64,000 bases of DNA, taken from positions 558,001 to 622,000 of the forward strand of contig NZ_CP053825.1 of the NCBI RefSeq assembly GCF_013372105.1, read 5' to 3'. Shown here one piece after another: positions 1 to 9,064 of the stretch (the stretch's first letter is position 1; each line of letters opens with the position of its first letter). The DNA comes from Campylobacter armoricus (GTDB lineage Bacteria > Campylobacterota > Campylobacteria > Campylobacterales > Campylobacteraceae). The notes below the pieces were generated by a model. It ran no database searches and was not told the origin of the DNA. It was given only the letters and a program-made list of their open reading frames with translations. Both the position numbers and the translations under genes were made by a program.

Positions 1-323
1 AGTGGTAAATTTAAAATACTAATAATCACTAAAAAAGTAAGTAAAAATAAAGTATTTTCCAAGGTAGAATTTTCTTTTATAAATATCTCTTTTAAATATA
101 AAAAACCAAATGCAATCCAAGAAATATTGATAATTAAGTTGTAAAAATTAGAAAAAATTTTGTATTTTTCATTTTCCATGGCAATATCCGCAGCATTTTT
201 ATAATCACTTTCTTCTAAAATAACTGCTTGTTTTTCTTTTTCTTTTTTTAAAAAAGAAATTTGCATATAAGATATGAAAATCAAAAAAGCTGTGTATATA
301 CATAAAATAGTTATTAAAGTCAT
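1..323 (-). CDS. Partial membrane protein, probable M48 (Ste24/HtpX-like) metallopeptidase N-terminus
   Basis: Only the first 107 codons lie in the window; the gene runs off the left edge. The start is an ATG preceded by GGAAAAACT. The protein begins with a hydrophobic helix (residues 1-22), a charged Lys/Glu-rich stretch, then helices near 62-78 and 90-107. This layout and the wording of the charged segment recall the N-terminus of Campylobacter integral-membrane zinc metalloproteases, but the HExxH motif would lie outside the window, so the family is inferred. Confidence 0.5.
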   Translation of the reverse strand, partial: MTLITILCIYTAFLIFISYMQISFLKKEKEKQAVILEESDYKNAADIAMENEKYKIFSNFYNLIINISWIAFGFLYLKEIFIKENSTLENTLFLLTFLVIISILNLP

Positions 324-370
324 AGTTTTTCCATATATTTTTTTAAAAGTATGCAATAAGAAAGTAAATA

Positions 371-392
371 AGCATAGGTAATTACCTATGCT
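371..392 (-). terminator. Perfect 22-base palindrome downstream of the autotransporter
   Basis: AGCATAGGTAA is followed directly by its exact reverse complement, 31 bases past the autotransporter stop. On the minus strand it is followed by a T-rich but not pure T run. It may end the autotransporter transcript; with no loop spacer it could also be a protein-binding palindrome. Confidence 0.45.
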
Positions 393-423
393 ACATAAGA
401 AGAATTCTTGATGATATTAATTT

Positions 424-2550
424 TTAGAATGAATATTTAACACCAATATTGCCAGTTATATAAGTTTCGTCGGTATTGTCATCTTTGTTACCTAGGATTT
501 GTTTAGCACCTATACTTAGATCAACAGAGAGGTTATCTGTTACACTAATGTTACTTCCAATAAGGATTTTACCAAAAGTTTTATCTTTTTCTGCACCAGC
601 TATATGATAATTCATATCACTTCCTGTAAAACGACCTTTGAAGTCATTACCATTAGTTGCAAAAAATTGTTCTATTTTTGGGGTGATATAAAAATAATTA
701 CTACCATTAAATACTTTTCTAAACTCTGCTCCAATTTCAGCGCTTGCTGCAAAACTATCCATTGAATAAACTTTTTGAGCCCATATCCCATTTTCTGTAT
801 AATCTGGAGTTTTTCCATAGTAAAGATTTAATCCTATTAATGGTTTAATAGCAAATTTATCACCCATATCAAACACATATCCATATGCACCACTTGCACC
901 TAAGAAGGTTTGGGTATAGTCAGATTTATTGTTGGTTCCATTTAAAAATCTTTCTTGATCTGTAAAGCTAAATTGTGCATATGTTTTAATATCAAATTCG
1001 TGCTGACCATTTGTAATTCTTGAATATGCACCAAATTGTAAATTATCTGCATCTTGACTGATAGAGTTATAATTTAATTTAGAGTCAGCATATGTCAAAT
1101 ATGCACCAAATAATACTGAGTCGCTAAATTGTCTATCTATACCTAGTGTAATACCATATACAGAATCACTTTCACTACCTATCATATTTGCTCCACCAAA
1201 AGCATTAGACCAAACACTATTTTCACCTTGACTTCTATCTTGTATCATTCTAGTTGAAATAGCCATTTCATTTGCTAGATTAATAACTTGAATAGCACCT
1301 TGACGATTAGAATTATTTGCACTTTCTCTAGCTGAATTTATTACATTTTTAACTTGTTGTGCATTGCCTACCATAGCATCAGTTAAAGCACTACCCGCTG
1401 CTTGTTGTCTATTTGATCTTAATAATGAAGCTAAAACAGCATCAATTTGCTGATTAAATGCTGTTGTTGAATTGTTTAATCTATCTATTTCAGCATTTAT
1501 CTTTTCTATAATCTTTTTAAGCTCAGCATCAGGATCTTGTTGGTTTTTATTTAGTGATGCTGGTAATCCTATTAGTGCTTGCAATTGTTGGTTTAGTTGT
1601 GTTAATACTTCTTTTTTAGCGGCAATTAAATTCTGACCAATTTCATTTGGTTTATAATTTTTCCAAGCTGAAGTATCTGCTTGAAGATATAAAGAATTTC
1701 CAATAGTTGCAAGTTTGTATTCAAGACCATTGATTTCAATTTCAATCGCATTTGTAGGAACTAAACCTCCTTTTGGAGTATAACCTGGAGTTTTTCCTGT
1801 TAATACACTGATAAATATATTTTCATTTTTATCAATGTAAAATTCTTTATAAACGCCTGCTGAATTTGAAGTTGTAAGATTTTTATTAAAACCACCATCA
1901 GCACTTAATAAAAAGATACCATTTTCACTTACTGGAGCATTGCTAACTTTAAATCTTGAATTTGTTATATTTGCTTTTCCTGTTATATGAAAGCTATGAT
2001 TACCATAAAAGTCAAAATTTGCATCTGTTGCAGCAAAATTACCTTTTAAAAATAAAGAACCATTTGCACTTTGACTTCCTAAGGTTCCATTAGAAATGGC
2101 AAGATTAGCATCATTTTCTAAAAATAAATTACCTTCTATAACACCTGTATTACCTACATTTAAAGAAGCATTTGTACCACTAAATTTTAATTCTTGTGCT
2201 TTAATATTAAAAGAATAAAATTTATCTTTTCCTTCTGCTTGTGCATAATAATGACCAATTTCTGCATCTTGTGTTGAGCCATCTATATTAAAAATACTTT
2301 TAGCAGCGTCTATATTTAGGTGGTTAATAAATTTGTTTGTTTTGCCATCAAAACTAGAACCGATGACAGAAGAGATATTGTAAGTAGAACCTGTATCTTT
2401 TTCTACTATGAAAGAATAGTTTCCATTTTTATTTTCATCTTTTAGGCTAGAATCTGTAAATGATATCCCCCCCCCTACAACAGCATGAGCTGAACTAGCT
2501 ACCATAGTAGCAACACAAGTTGATAGAAAAATTTTTCTTGAATTTTTCAT
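424..2550 (-). CDS. Autotransporter (type Va secreted) protein, phase-variable
   Basis: A 708-residue outer-membrane autotransporter. A Sec signal peptide spans about residues 1-23, with likely cleavage after Ala-His-Ala. A Ser/Asn/Gly-rich passenger follows to about residue 300, then an Asn/Gln-rich helical linker (about 305-420), then a C-terminal beta-barrel domain of roughly 270 residues. The barrel has alternating strands and ends in the expected aromatic residue (VKYSF). Start ATG is preceded by AAAGGAGTT. Gly26-Gly28 are encoded by an uninterrupted G9 tract, so one slipped base would truncate the protein just after the signal peptide; here the frame is open. It resembles the CapA-type autotransporters of Campylobacter. 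The passenger has no recognisable catalytic motif, so an adhesin role is inference. Confidence 0.88.
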   Translation of the reverse strand: MKNSRKIFLSTCVATMVASSAHAVVGGGISFTDSSLKDENKNGNYSFIVEKDTGSTYNISSVIGSSFDGKTNKFINHLNIDAAKSIFNIDGSTQDAEIGHYYAQAEGKDKFYSFNIKAQELKFSGTNASLNVGNTGVIEGNLFLENDANLAISNGTLGSQSANGSLFLKGNFAATDANFDFYGNHSFHITGKANITNSRFKVSNAPVSENGIFLLSADGGFNKNLTTSNSAGVYKEFYIDKNENIFISVLTGKTPGYTPKGGLVPTNAIEIEINGLEYKLATIGNSLYLQADTSAWKNYKPNEIGQNLIAAKKEVLTQLNQQLQALIGLPASLNKNQQDPDAELKKIIEKINAEIDRLNNSTTAFNQQIDAVLASLLRSNRQQAAGSALTDAMVGNAQQVKNVINSARESANNSNRQGAIQVINLANEMAISTRMIQDRSQGENSVWSNAFGGANMIGSESDSVYGITLGIDRQFSDSVLFGAYLTYADSKLNYNSISQDADNLQFGAYSRITNGQHEFDIKTYAQFSFTDQERFLNGTNNKSDYTQTFLGASGAYGYVFDMGDKFAIKPLIGLNLYYGKTPDYTENGIWAQKVYSMDSFAASAEIGAEFRKVFNGSNYFYITPKIEQFFATNGNDFKGRFTGSDMNYHIAGAEKDKTFGKILIGSNISVTDNLSVDLSIGAKQILGNKDDNTDETYITGNIGVKYSF
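2467..2475 (-). repeat. G9 homopolymer tract, predicted phase-variation switch
   Basis: Nine consecutive G on the coding strand, within codons 26-28 of the autotransporter. Campylobacter contingency genes typically switch at G/C tracts of eight or more bases. In this sequence the tract is in the ON length. Confidence 0.8.
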
Positions 2551-2589
2551 TTCCTAACTCCTTTATAAAATATTTAAAATTAGATTGTG

Positions 2590-2618
2590 ATTTTACATTG
2601 TGATGATTTAAAAGTCAA
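2590..2618 (-). promoter_or_regulatory. Predicted sigma-70 promoter of the autotransporter
   Basis: On the minus strand TTGACT and TAAAAT are separated by 17 bases, about 40 bases upstream of the start codon. A run of 14 T (minus strand) lies just upstream of the -35 box. Confidence 0.5.
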
Positions 2619-2637
2619 TAAAAATTAGCAAAAATTC

Positions 2638-2651
2638 AAAAAAAAAAAAAA
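2638..2651. repeat. A14 homopolymer upstream of the autotransporter promoter
   Basis: Fourteen consecutive A on the plus strand, about 20 bases upstream of the predicted -35 box. It is long enough to slip during replication and could act as an upstream element of variable length. Confidence 0.6.
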
Positions 2652-2807
2652 CGATTTTTGATATGGAAAAATAGCTGTTTAAAGCTTTTTAGGGTAAGTT
2701 GTATTAGTATTTTAAATTCTAAAGATATTTTTATTAGAAATTTTATATAAAAATTATAATTAATAAATTTTTATAAAATTAAAATTAATGGATATTTTAA
2801 ATATTTT

Positions 2808-4739
2808 CTACTCTTCAAGTTTTTCAAGAACATTAAAATATTTTTCCTCTAAAATAATTAACAAATCTTGTTTTTCTTGTAATTCTTCATAAAGTTTGTT
2901 AATCCCAAATTTTTGATAAAGTTCAGGTTTTGATAAAGAATTTTTTAAATTTTTTATTTCTTCTTCTAATTTGTGAATTTTATCAGGATAGGAAGTTAAA
3001 ATTTCATTTTCTTTATAGCTTAATTTCTTGGCCGATTTTTCTTTTATTTTTGTGTTTATTGTGGCATTTACTTCTAAACTTTTAGAAAATTCTTCAAAGT
3101 CTTTATACTCTTTTTCATTTTCTAAATATTCACTATATGAAAGAACTTCTATATTGATATTTGCATTATCTTCAAAAGCATAAAGCTTGGTTGCTATTTT
3201 ATCGACAAAATATCTATCATGAGAGACAAGTAAAATAGCTCCTTCAAAAGAAAGTAAGTATTCTTCTAAGATATTAATCGTAGCTATATCTAAATCATTT
3301 GTAGGTTCATCTAGGATTAATACATCATATTCTTTGGTAAAAAGTAAGGCTAGTGCAACTCTGTTTTTTTCACCTCCACTTAAAACACTCACGCTTTGTT
3401 CTAAAAATTCTTTCGGAAATAAAAATTGTTTTAAATATCCATAAACATGCATATTTTTACCACGCACTTGGATATGATCACCACCATTTGGACAAAAAAT
3501 TTCTAAAAGTTTTTTATCAGTATTAAGTAAGCTTCTGCTTTGATCAAAATAGCCTATTTTAATTTCACCTCTTTTAATCTCTCCGCTATCAAGTGGAATT
3601 TGATCAAGTAAAATTTTTAAAAAAGTGGATTTCCCACAGCCATTTTTACCTACTATAGCTATGCGCTCACCTTGTAAAATTCTTGCGTTAAAGTCTTTAA
3701 AAAGTGTTTTATCTGCTATGGATTTTGAGATATTTTTAAGCTCAAAAAGCATTTTTTTGCGGTTTTGACTTTGGGCTTGGTTGAAATTTTTACTAGCTCT
3801 TTTGATTTCAAGTTGTAAGCGTTTGATAGCTCCTGGATTTTTTTTAGCTTCTTCGCGCATTTTCAAAATTCGCTCTTTACGCCCTTCGTTGCGTTTTAGT
3901 CTAGCTTTTACACCTCTTCTTAGCCATTCTTCCTCGCTTTTTAGTTGTTTAAGCAAGGTTTCATGGCTTTTTGCTAAAGAAGCTAAAATGGCTGCTTTTT
4001 TTTCTAAATACTGGGTATATCCACCTTCAAAAACACTTAATTTTCCCGCTTCTATTTCTACACATTTTTGTGCTATAGCATCGATAAAATATCTATCATG
4101 AGAGATAAAAATAACACACATCTTAGAAGCTTTTAATCTTTCTTCTAAAAAGCTACTCATATATACATCTAAATGGTTGGTTGGTTCATCAAGTAATAAT
4201 ATATCAGGATTTTTAAGTAAAAGCGTGCAAAGTCCTACGCGCCTTATCTCGCCACCACTTAAAGAGCAAAGTGGTCTGTCTTTGTATTCTAGTAGTTTAA
4301 ACTCTTCTAATATTCTTTGTATTTTTTGGTCTAAATTCCATGCGTCTTTTGAGTCTATAAATAAACTTAATTCATCTACTTTTTTTAAATATTCTTTGTT
4401 TTCTGGATCAAGTGCTAATTTTTCATTATAAATTTCAAATTCTTTTAAGGCTTGATAAATTTCTTCAAGTTCTTTTTTGATGGCTTCGCTCACGCTTAAG
4501 GTGCTTTCAAAGCTTACTTGTTGGCTTAGCATACCTATACTAGCGTTATTTTGCTTAATCACCCTACCACTATCTAATTTTAAAGTTCCTACAAGAGCTT
4601 TTAAAAAGCTTGATTTTCCTTCGCCGTTTTTGCCTATAATGGCAATTTTTTCCCCTAAATTTGCACTGAAATTCGCATTTTCTAAAACTATTTTTGTGTT
4701 AAATTTTTTATTTGCATCAATTAAATCTATTAAAGCCAA
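2808..4739 (-). CDS. ABC-F family ATPase (tandem ABC domains)
   Basis: A 643-residue soluble protein with two nucleotide-binding domains and no membrane segments, the ABC-F layout (Uup/EttA-like, ribosome-associated). Domain 1 has Walker A GKNGEGKS (36-43), signature LSGGE near 159 and Walker B LLLDEPTNHLD near 181. Domain 2 has GKNGCGKST near 365, LSGGEKNR and LILDEPTNDLD. A basic helical linker rich in Arg/Lys joins them, and a C-terminal coiled coil of about 90 residues follows. The start is a TTG preceded by GGAAAAGAAG; the residues after it match the usual beginning of the family. Which ABC-F subfamily it belongs to cannot be settled by eye. Confidence 0.92.
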   Translation of the reverse strand: MALIDLIDANKKFNTKIVLENANFSANLGEKIAIIGKNGEGKSSFLKALVGTLKLDSGRVIKQNNASIGMLSQQVSFESTLSVSEAIKKELEEIYQALKEFEIYNEKLALDPENKEYLKKVDELSLFIDSKDAWNLDQKIQRILEEFKLLEYKDRPLCSLSGGEIRRVGLCTLLLKNPDILLLDEPTNHLDVYMSSFLEERLKASKMCVIFISHDRYFIDAIAQKCVEIEAGKLSVFEGGYTQYLEKKAAILASLAKSHETLLKQLKSEEEWLRRGVKARLKRNEGRKERILKMREEAKKNPGAIKRLQLEIKRASKNFNQAQSQNRKKMLFELKNISKSIADKTLFKDFNARILQGERIAIVGKNGCGKSTFLKILLDQIPLDSGEIKRGEIKIGYFDQSRSLLNTDKKLLEIFCPNGGDHIQVRGKNMHVYGYLKQFLFPKEFLEQSVSVLSGGEKNRVALALLFTKEYDVLILDEPTNDLDIATINILEEYLLSFEGAILLVSHDRYFVDKIATKLYAFEDNANINIEVLSYSEYLENEKEYKDFEEFSKSLEVNATINTKIKEKSAKKLSYKENEILTSYPDKIHKLEEEIKNLKNSLSKPELYQKFGINKLYEELQEKQDLLIILEEKYFNVLEKLEE

Positions 4740-4810
4740 ACTTCTTTTCCCAAATGTTTTTTGCGATTTTACTTTAAAAAGTATTAATTTTGCTTAAATA
4801 CAATTACACT

Positions 4811-5941
4811 ATGAGAATATTTGTTTTCTTTGCTTTATTGGTTTTGTTTTTTACTTTGGCAAATTGGTATATTTATAAAAGATTTTTAAGTAGAGTTGTT
4901 TTTTTAAAGTCTTATAAAAAAATAATATTAATTTTTATTTTTGTAGTTTTAATACTTGAAATTATTTTTTTTATAAATATGCGTGGGGATTTTTTGCATG
5001 AAAAACTTTATTATATTTTAGCGATTTTTCCTACTATCACTTGTTTTTTCTTACTTTTTGGATTGATTTTTGAGTTTGGAACTTGGATTTTTTTTAATGA
5101 AAATAAAAAAGAACAAATTTTTAACTCCCAAAGAAGAAAATTTTTAAAATTAATTTTTGATTCTTGGCTTATTATACTTAGTGTTAGTATGGTGTTTAAG
5201 GGTTTTGCAAATGCTATTAGCACACCCAGGGTTAATGAAATAGATATTAAAATTAAAAATTTAAAAAAGAATTTAAATATAGCTTTATTGACAGATGTAC
5301 ATTTGGGTAAAAATTTAGGAGAAGATTTTTTAAAAACCTTAATTGATGAGGTTAATGCTTTAAATGTGGATATGGTTATCATAGCTGGAGATTTAATTGA
5401 TGCAGATATTGCTAGTATGCCTTATGTTGATTTATTGGAGAATTTTAAATCAAAATATGGTACTTATTATGTTTATGGAAATCATGAATATTATAATAAT
5501 ATAAATGCAATAGGACAAAAACTCAAAACGCTTAAAAATTTTAAAGTTTTAGAAGATGAAAGTATAGATTTTGGAGATTTTACTTTAAGTGGGACTTTGG
5601 ATTTAAGTGCAAAGCGTTTGGGCTGTAAAGAAAGCAGTATAGAAAAAATTAAAACTCAAATCAATCAAGAAAAGGTTAATATTTTAATCACACATCAACC
5701 AAAGTATGTAAAAACTTATGATGTAAGCAACTTTGATCTTATTTTATCAGGGCATACGCATGCGGGGCAAATTTTTCCTTTTTCTTTGTTGGTATATTTA
5801 GAGCAAGGTTTTGTGTATGGACTTTATAAGCTAAGTAAAGATAGTTTGCTCTATGTAAGTAGTGGAGCTGGATTTTGGGGGCCTGCTGTGAGATTTTTAG
5901 CACCTAGTGAAATAGCTTTGATTAGATTGCAAGGAGAATAA
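4811..5941 (+). CDS. Membrane-anchored metallophosphoesterase
   Basis: A 376-residue calcineurin-like phosphoesterase. Three or four N-terminal membrane helices (to about residue 135) precede the catalytic domain. Its metal-binding motifs appear in order: DVH (162-164), GDLID near 193, GNHEY near 229 and GHTHAGQ near 317. The GHTHAGQ form is typical of the YaeI/YkuE-like branch. An in-frame TTG lies 21 bases upstream, but ATG 4811 is the more natural start. The stop codon TAA abuts the psd start, so the two are probably co-transcribed. The natural substrate is unknown; the link to psd suggests an envelope lipid role only by context. Confidence 0.85.
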   Translation: MRIFVFFALLVLFFTLANWYIYKRFLSRVVFLKSYKKIILIFIFVVLILEIIFFINMRGDFLHEKLYYILAIFPTITCFFLLFGLIFEFGTWIFFNENKKEQIFNSQRRKFLKLIFDSWLIILSVSMVFKGFANAISTPRVNEIDIKIKNLKKNLNIALLTDVHLGKNLGEDFLKTLIDEVNALNVDMVIIAGDLIDADIASMPYVDLLENFKSKYGTYYVYGNHEYYNNINAIGQKLKTLKNFKVLEDESIDFGDFTLSGTLDLSAKRLGCKESSIEKIKTQINQEKVNILITHQPKYVKTYDVSNFDLILSGHTHAGQIFPFSLLVYLEQGFVYGLYKLSKDSLLYVSSGAGFWGPAVRFLAPSEIALIRLQGE

Positions 5942-6751
5942 ATGGGATTTAGTAATAGTGTATCAAAAATGTTTGGAATTATAGCAAAATGTAAATTTCC
6001 AAAAATCATACAAAAAAATATTAATAAAACTTATGTTAATGCTTTTAATATCAATATGAGTGAATTTAAGCCTTTAGAAGAGTATGAGAGTTTAAATGCT
6101 TTATTTACAAGAACTTTGCTAAAAGAGCGAGAATTAGAAAATGGCTTTATAAGTCCAAGTGATGGTAAAATTTTAGAGCTTGGAAGTGGTTTTCAAAATG
6201 ACTTAAAAGAAAACTTAGCCTTTAGTATTAAAGGTTCAAGCTATAGCATAGAAGAGCTTTTAAAAAATTCAGCCAGCAAAGAAGAATTAGAAAATGGTAT
6301 AGATTATGTAAATATTTATTTATCTCCAAAAGATTATCATCATTATCATGCACCTTGTAATATGCAAATTTTAAGTGCTACTTATATGAGCGGGGCTTTA
6401 TTTAGTGTAAGTGAAGCAAAACTTGCTAAAATCATTAACCTTTATACAAAAAACGAAAGAGTTGTTTTAAAGTGTTTAATAGATGGAAAATTTACACTTT
6501 GGATGGTATTTGTGGGTGCATTAAATGTAGGTAAAATGCATTTTACATTTGATACTAGCATACAAACCAATGCTGCGAATTTTGATTTTACTCATACTTA
6601 TGAAGATCTTTTTGTAAAAAAAGGTCAAAGACTTGGAAATTTTGAGCTAGGTTCGACTATAGTTTTAATCACTCAAAAAGGTTTTTTAAAATTTAGCAAA
6701 AATGCTTATGAACAAGTTGAATTTTCTAAGAAGATTGCGGACTTTGCTTAG
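5942..6751 (+). CDS. psd: Phosphatidylserine decarboxylase proenzyme
   Basis: A 269-residue enzyme that converts phosphatidylserine to phosphatidylethanolamine at the inner membrane. The self-cleavage motif Leu-Gly-Ser-Thr is at 236-239; Ser238 becomes the pyruvoyl group after cleavage. Upstream are the conserved DGK block, the YHHYHAP segment and FxVGALNVG. The start codon directly follows the stop of the metallophosphoesterase gene. Its 3' end overlaps the convergent FlhB-like gene by 26 bases. Confidence 0.95.
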   Translation: MGFSNSVSKMFGIIAKCKFPKIIQKNINKTYVNAFNINMSEFKPLEEYESLNALFTRTLLKERELENGFISPSDGKILELGSGFQNDLKENLAFSIKGSSYSIEELLKNSASKEELENGIDYVNIYLSPKDYHHYHAPCNMQILSATYMSGALFSVSEAKLAKIINLYTKNERVVLKCLIDGKFTLWMVFVGALNVGKMHFTFDTSIQTNAANFDFTHTYEDLFVKKGQRLGNFELGSTIVLITQKGFLKFSKNAYEQVEFSKKIADFA

Positions 6752-7016
6752 TCTCATCTTCATTAGCAACTTTATATAAAAATGCAAAAATTTCAGCTAC
6801 AGCTTTATACATATTAGGTGGGATTTCATCGCCTAAATCAAGCTTACTAAGTACTTCTACTAAGTCTTTATCTTCTTTTATGGGTATGCCATTTTCTTTA
6901 GCTAAAGAGATGATTTTGGTAGCGTTTTCACCTTTTGCATTGGCTAAAATTTTTGGAGCATTTTGCTCTTCTTTGTTATAACCTAAAGCTACTGCTTTTT
7001 TTATTTTTTTAGCCAT
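6726..7016 (-). CDS. flhX: FlhB C-terminal-domain homologue
   Basis: A 96-residue protein matching only the cytoplasmic C-terminal domain of FlhB/EscU export-switch proteins (KKAVALxY start, then the PKILA, KENGIPI and IPPNMYKAVAEIFAF blocks). No membrane part is present, and the NPTH autocleavage motif is absent. Such stand-alone FlhB-like proteins (FlhX in H. pylori) occur in epsilonproteobacteria and are thought to substitute for the FlhB cytoplasmic part. It lies two bases downstream of a gene whose C-terminus resembles FliK, the partner of this domain in hook-length control. Confidence 0.8.
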   Translation of the reverse strand: MAKKIKKAVALGYNKEEQNAPKILANAKGENATKIISLAKENGIPIKEDKDLVEVLSKLDLGDEIPPNMYKAVAEIFAFLYKVANEDETKQSPQSS

Positions 7017-7018
7017 TT

Positions 7019-9064
7019 TTAAGCCCTTGTATCAAAACCCATATTAAAATCATTATATTCTTCTTGATTGTGAAATTTACTTTTAACTATATCACTGATG
7101 AAAAAATTAGAGCTTAAAAGTCCTACTTTTACCAAAGCTTTTTTTAGCTCATGTGCTCTTTCGTATAGTTTTTTTCTAAAATTAACATTTTCAATCATCA
7201 TATTTATATCAACATACTTATCATTACTTAGCGATAAAAATACATTTATTTTTCCTAGTTTTTCAAATTCAAGATTAATTTGTGCGTAGAATTTATCTTT
7301 TTTACCGCGTTTAAAAACTACATTGGATTTTTCCAAATCATTCCAAAAAAATGGTAAAAAAGTATGAATACTATTATTTGCTAGGGATAAAAGTTGATTA
7401 AATTCAAGTTGAACTATAAGACGATTTGCTTGATTTAGTATGTTTTCATTGTCTAAATTTTTAGCTAAATTAGAAATTTGCAAAAGGGTTGATTTTAGAT
7501 CTTGTTGTAATTCTGAATTTATTTCACCTGTGTTTTTTTGAGTTATTTTTCCTATATCTTTTATAGAAATTTCTAATTTTTTTTCTATGTTTTTTATATC
7601 ATCTAAAGAATTTTTTGCTTCGTAATTTTTAGGATCTAAGGCTTTAAGAATTTCATTTAATTTTCGTCCAATATTTCCTAATTCTTTGTTGAGATTATCA
7701 AGAAGTTCTTCTTGAAAATTTTGCATAAAATTGAGATTTTTACTTACATTTTGTTTGAAAATATCTTCTAATAATGTTTTATTGGATTGATTTTTGAAAA
7801 TATCTTCTGGTTTTGAGACATTTTGTGAATTTTGGGTTTTATTATCATCTTTTTTTATTTCATCAGTAGATTTTATTGGATGTTTTTCATCTTTTTGTAT
7901 TTCTTTTGAATTATTATTTTGGGTTGGATTGTTTTTTATATCTTCTTTCGAATTATTATTTTGTGGTGTTTTATTGTCTTTTGGAATTTCTTTATTTTTA
8001 TCTTGATTTCTTTGAATTTCTTGTTTATCGTGTTCTTGTTGAGAATTTTCATATTTATTTAAGATAGGTTTTCCATTTTTTTCATTATCTTTTATGTTTT
8101 GATTTTGTATAAAATTATTTGTTTTATTTTGAATTGACTCTGAATTATTTTTATGATTTTTAATGTCTTTTAAAAATATAATTAGATTTTTTATATTTTG
8201 ACTTAATTCTTTCAAAATATGTGTATTTTGTATTTTGATATTTTCAGGCTTTGCTAATTCTTTGTTGATGAGTGTAAGATTTTTACCAAGGTCTTTAATG
8301 AAATTATTTGCTAAATTTTGTAATTTTTCTTGAGTTATGGTGTTAGGATTTTTGTTTATATAATTTTTAAAATTTTCTATTTTATCAAAAAGCTTAAAAA
8401 GTGCTTTGTAGTTTGTATTTTCCAAAGATGCTTTGTTGTTTTTTTTATGGTTTTGTAAGATATGAATAAGTTCTTTTAAAGTGCTTGTGGTATCAAGGTT
8501 TTTTAAATCTAAGTTACTTATATCATGTTTTAAATTTTCATTACTTGCTCCTTTGATAGTACTTAAAAGATTAAAAAAACTCTGTGGTAAAATTTGTTCT
8601 TTTAGCGAATAGTTAAGTTTTGCTTCTAAAAATACACCTGAATTTTTTATTAAAGATGAAAGATTTTTGTTGTTTATTTCTTTAGCAGGTTTGATAAATT
8701 CTTCTAAATTTTTAAATATTTTTTCAAATTCAGGAGTTTTAGAAAGTTCTGTTTGAAGTTTTTTAATTTCATTGGCAAAATTAGGTGCGAAATTTAAATC
8801 TTTTTGGTTTTTTAATATTGGAAGATCTGTGTTTTTGTTGGTTTTGATTTGATCTAAAAGCTTATTGAGGAGTTCTTGTAATTTTTGATCAATTTTACTA
8901 ACATAGTCTTTAGGTAGTTTAGCTTCTGGAACTGTCTTGGAGATTAAAGGATTTTTTAAACCTTCGATGAGTGAAGTTTTTTTATCTGTTTTTTCGTTTT
9001 TATTTTCTTTGTTTGCTTCGTTTTTTGCAAATTGATTTTGATTATTGGGGATATTAGTTATCAT
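7019..9064 (-). CDS. FliK-like flagellar hook-length-control-type protein
   Basis: A 681-residue protein that is Asn/Lys/Gln-rich and low-complexity through residues 1-480, including a run of Asn-Lys-Glu-Asp repeats around 340-430. The C-terminal 120 residues are ordered and follow the Flg_hook (FliK C-terminal) pattern: INLEFEKLGKINVFLSL, then a helix ending LKKALVKVGLL. C. jejuni FliK is encoded elsewhere, so this may be a paralogue. Low complexity makes homology of the N-terminal part impossible to judge. The adjacent FlhB-domain gene supports a flagellar export role. Confidence 0.6.
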   Translation of the reverse strand: MITNIPNNQNQFAKNEANKENKNEKTDKKTSLIEGLKNPLISKTVPEAKLPKDYVSKIDQKLQELLNKLLDQIKTNKNTDLPILKNQKDLNFAPNFANEIKKLQTELSKTPEFEKIFKNLEEFIKPAKEINNKNLSSLIKNSGVFLEAKLNYSLKEQILPQSFFNLLSTIKGASNENLKHDISNLDLKNLDTTSTLKELIHILQNHKKNNKASLENTNYKALFKLFDKIENFKNYINKNPNTITQEKLQNLANNFIKDLGKNLTLINKELAKPENIKIQNTHILKELSQNIKNLIIFLKDIKNHKNNSESIQNKTNNFIQNQNIKDNEKNGKPILNKYENSQQEHDKQEIQRNQDKNKEIPKDNKTPQNNNSKEDIKNNPTQNNNSKEIQKDEKHPIKSTDEIKKDDNKTQNSQNVSKPEDIFKNQSNKTLLEDIFKQNVSKNLNFMQNFQEELLDNLNKELGNIGRKLNEILKALDPKNYEAKNSLDDIKNIEKKLEISIKDIGKITQKNTGEINSELQQDLKSTLLQISNLAKNLDNENILNQANRLIVQLEFNQLLSLANNSIHTFLPFFWNDLEKSNVVFKRGKKDKFYAQINLEFEKLGKINVFLSLSNDKYVDINMMIENVNFRKKLYERAHELKKALVKVGLLSSNFFISDIVKSKFHNQEEYNDFNMGFDTRA

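Noticed and set aside
7019-9064. Asn/Lys-rich region as a repeat-driven phase-variable locus
   Set aside because: The repeats are degenerate at the DNA level and no homopolymer of G/C or perfect tandem unit is present.
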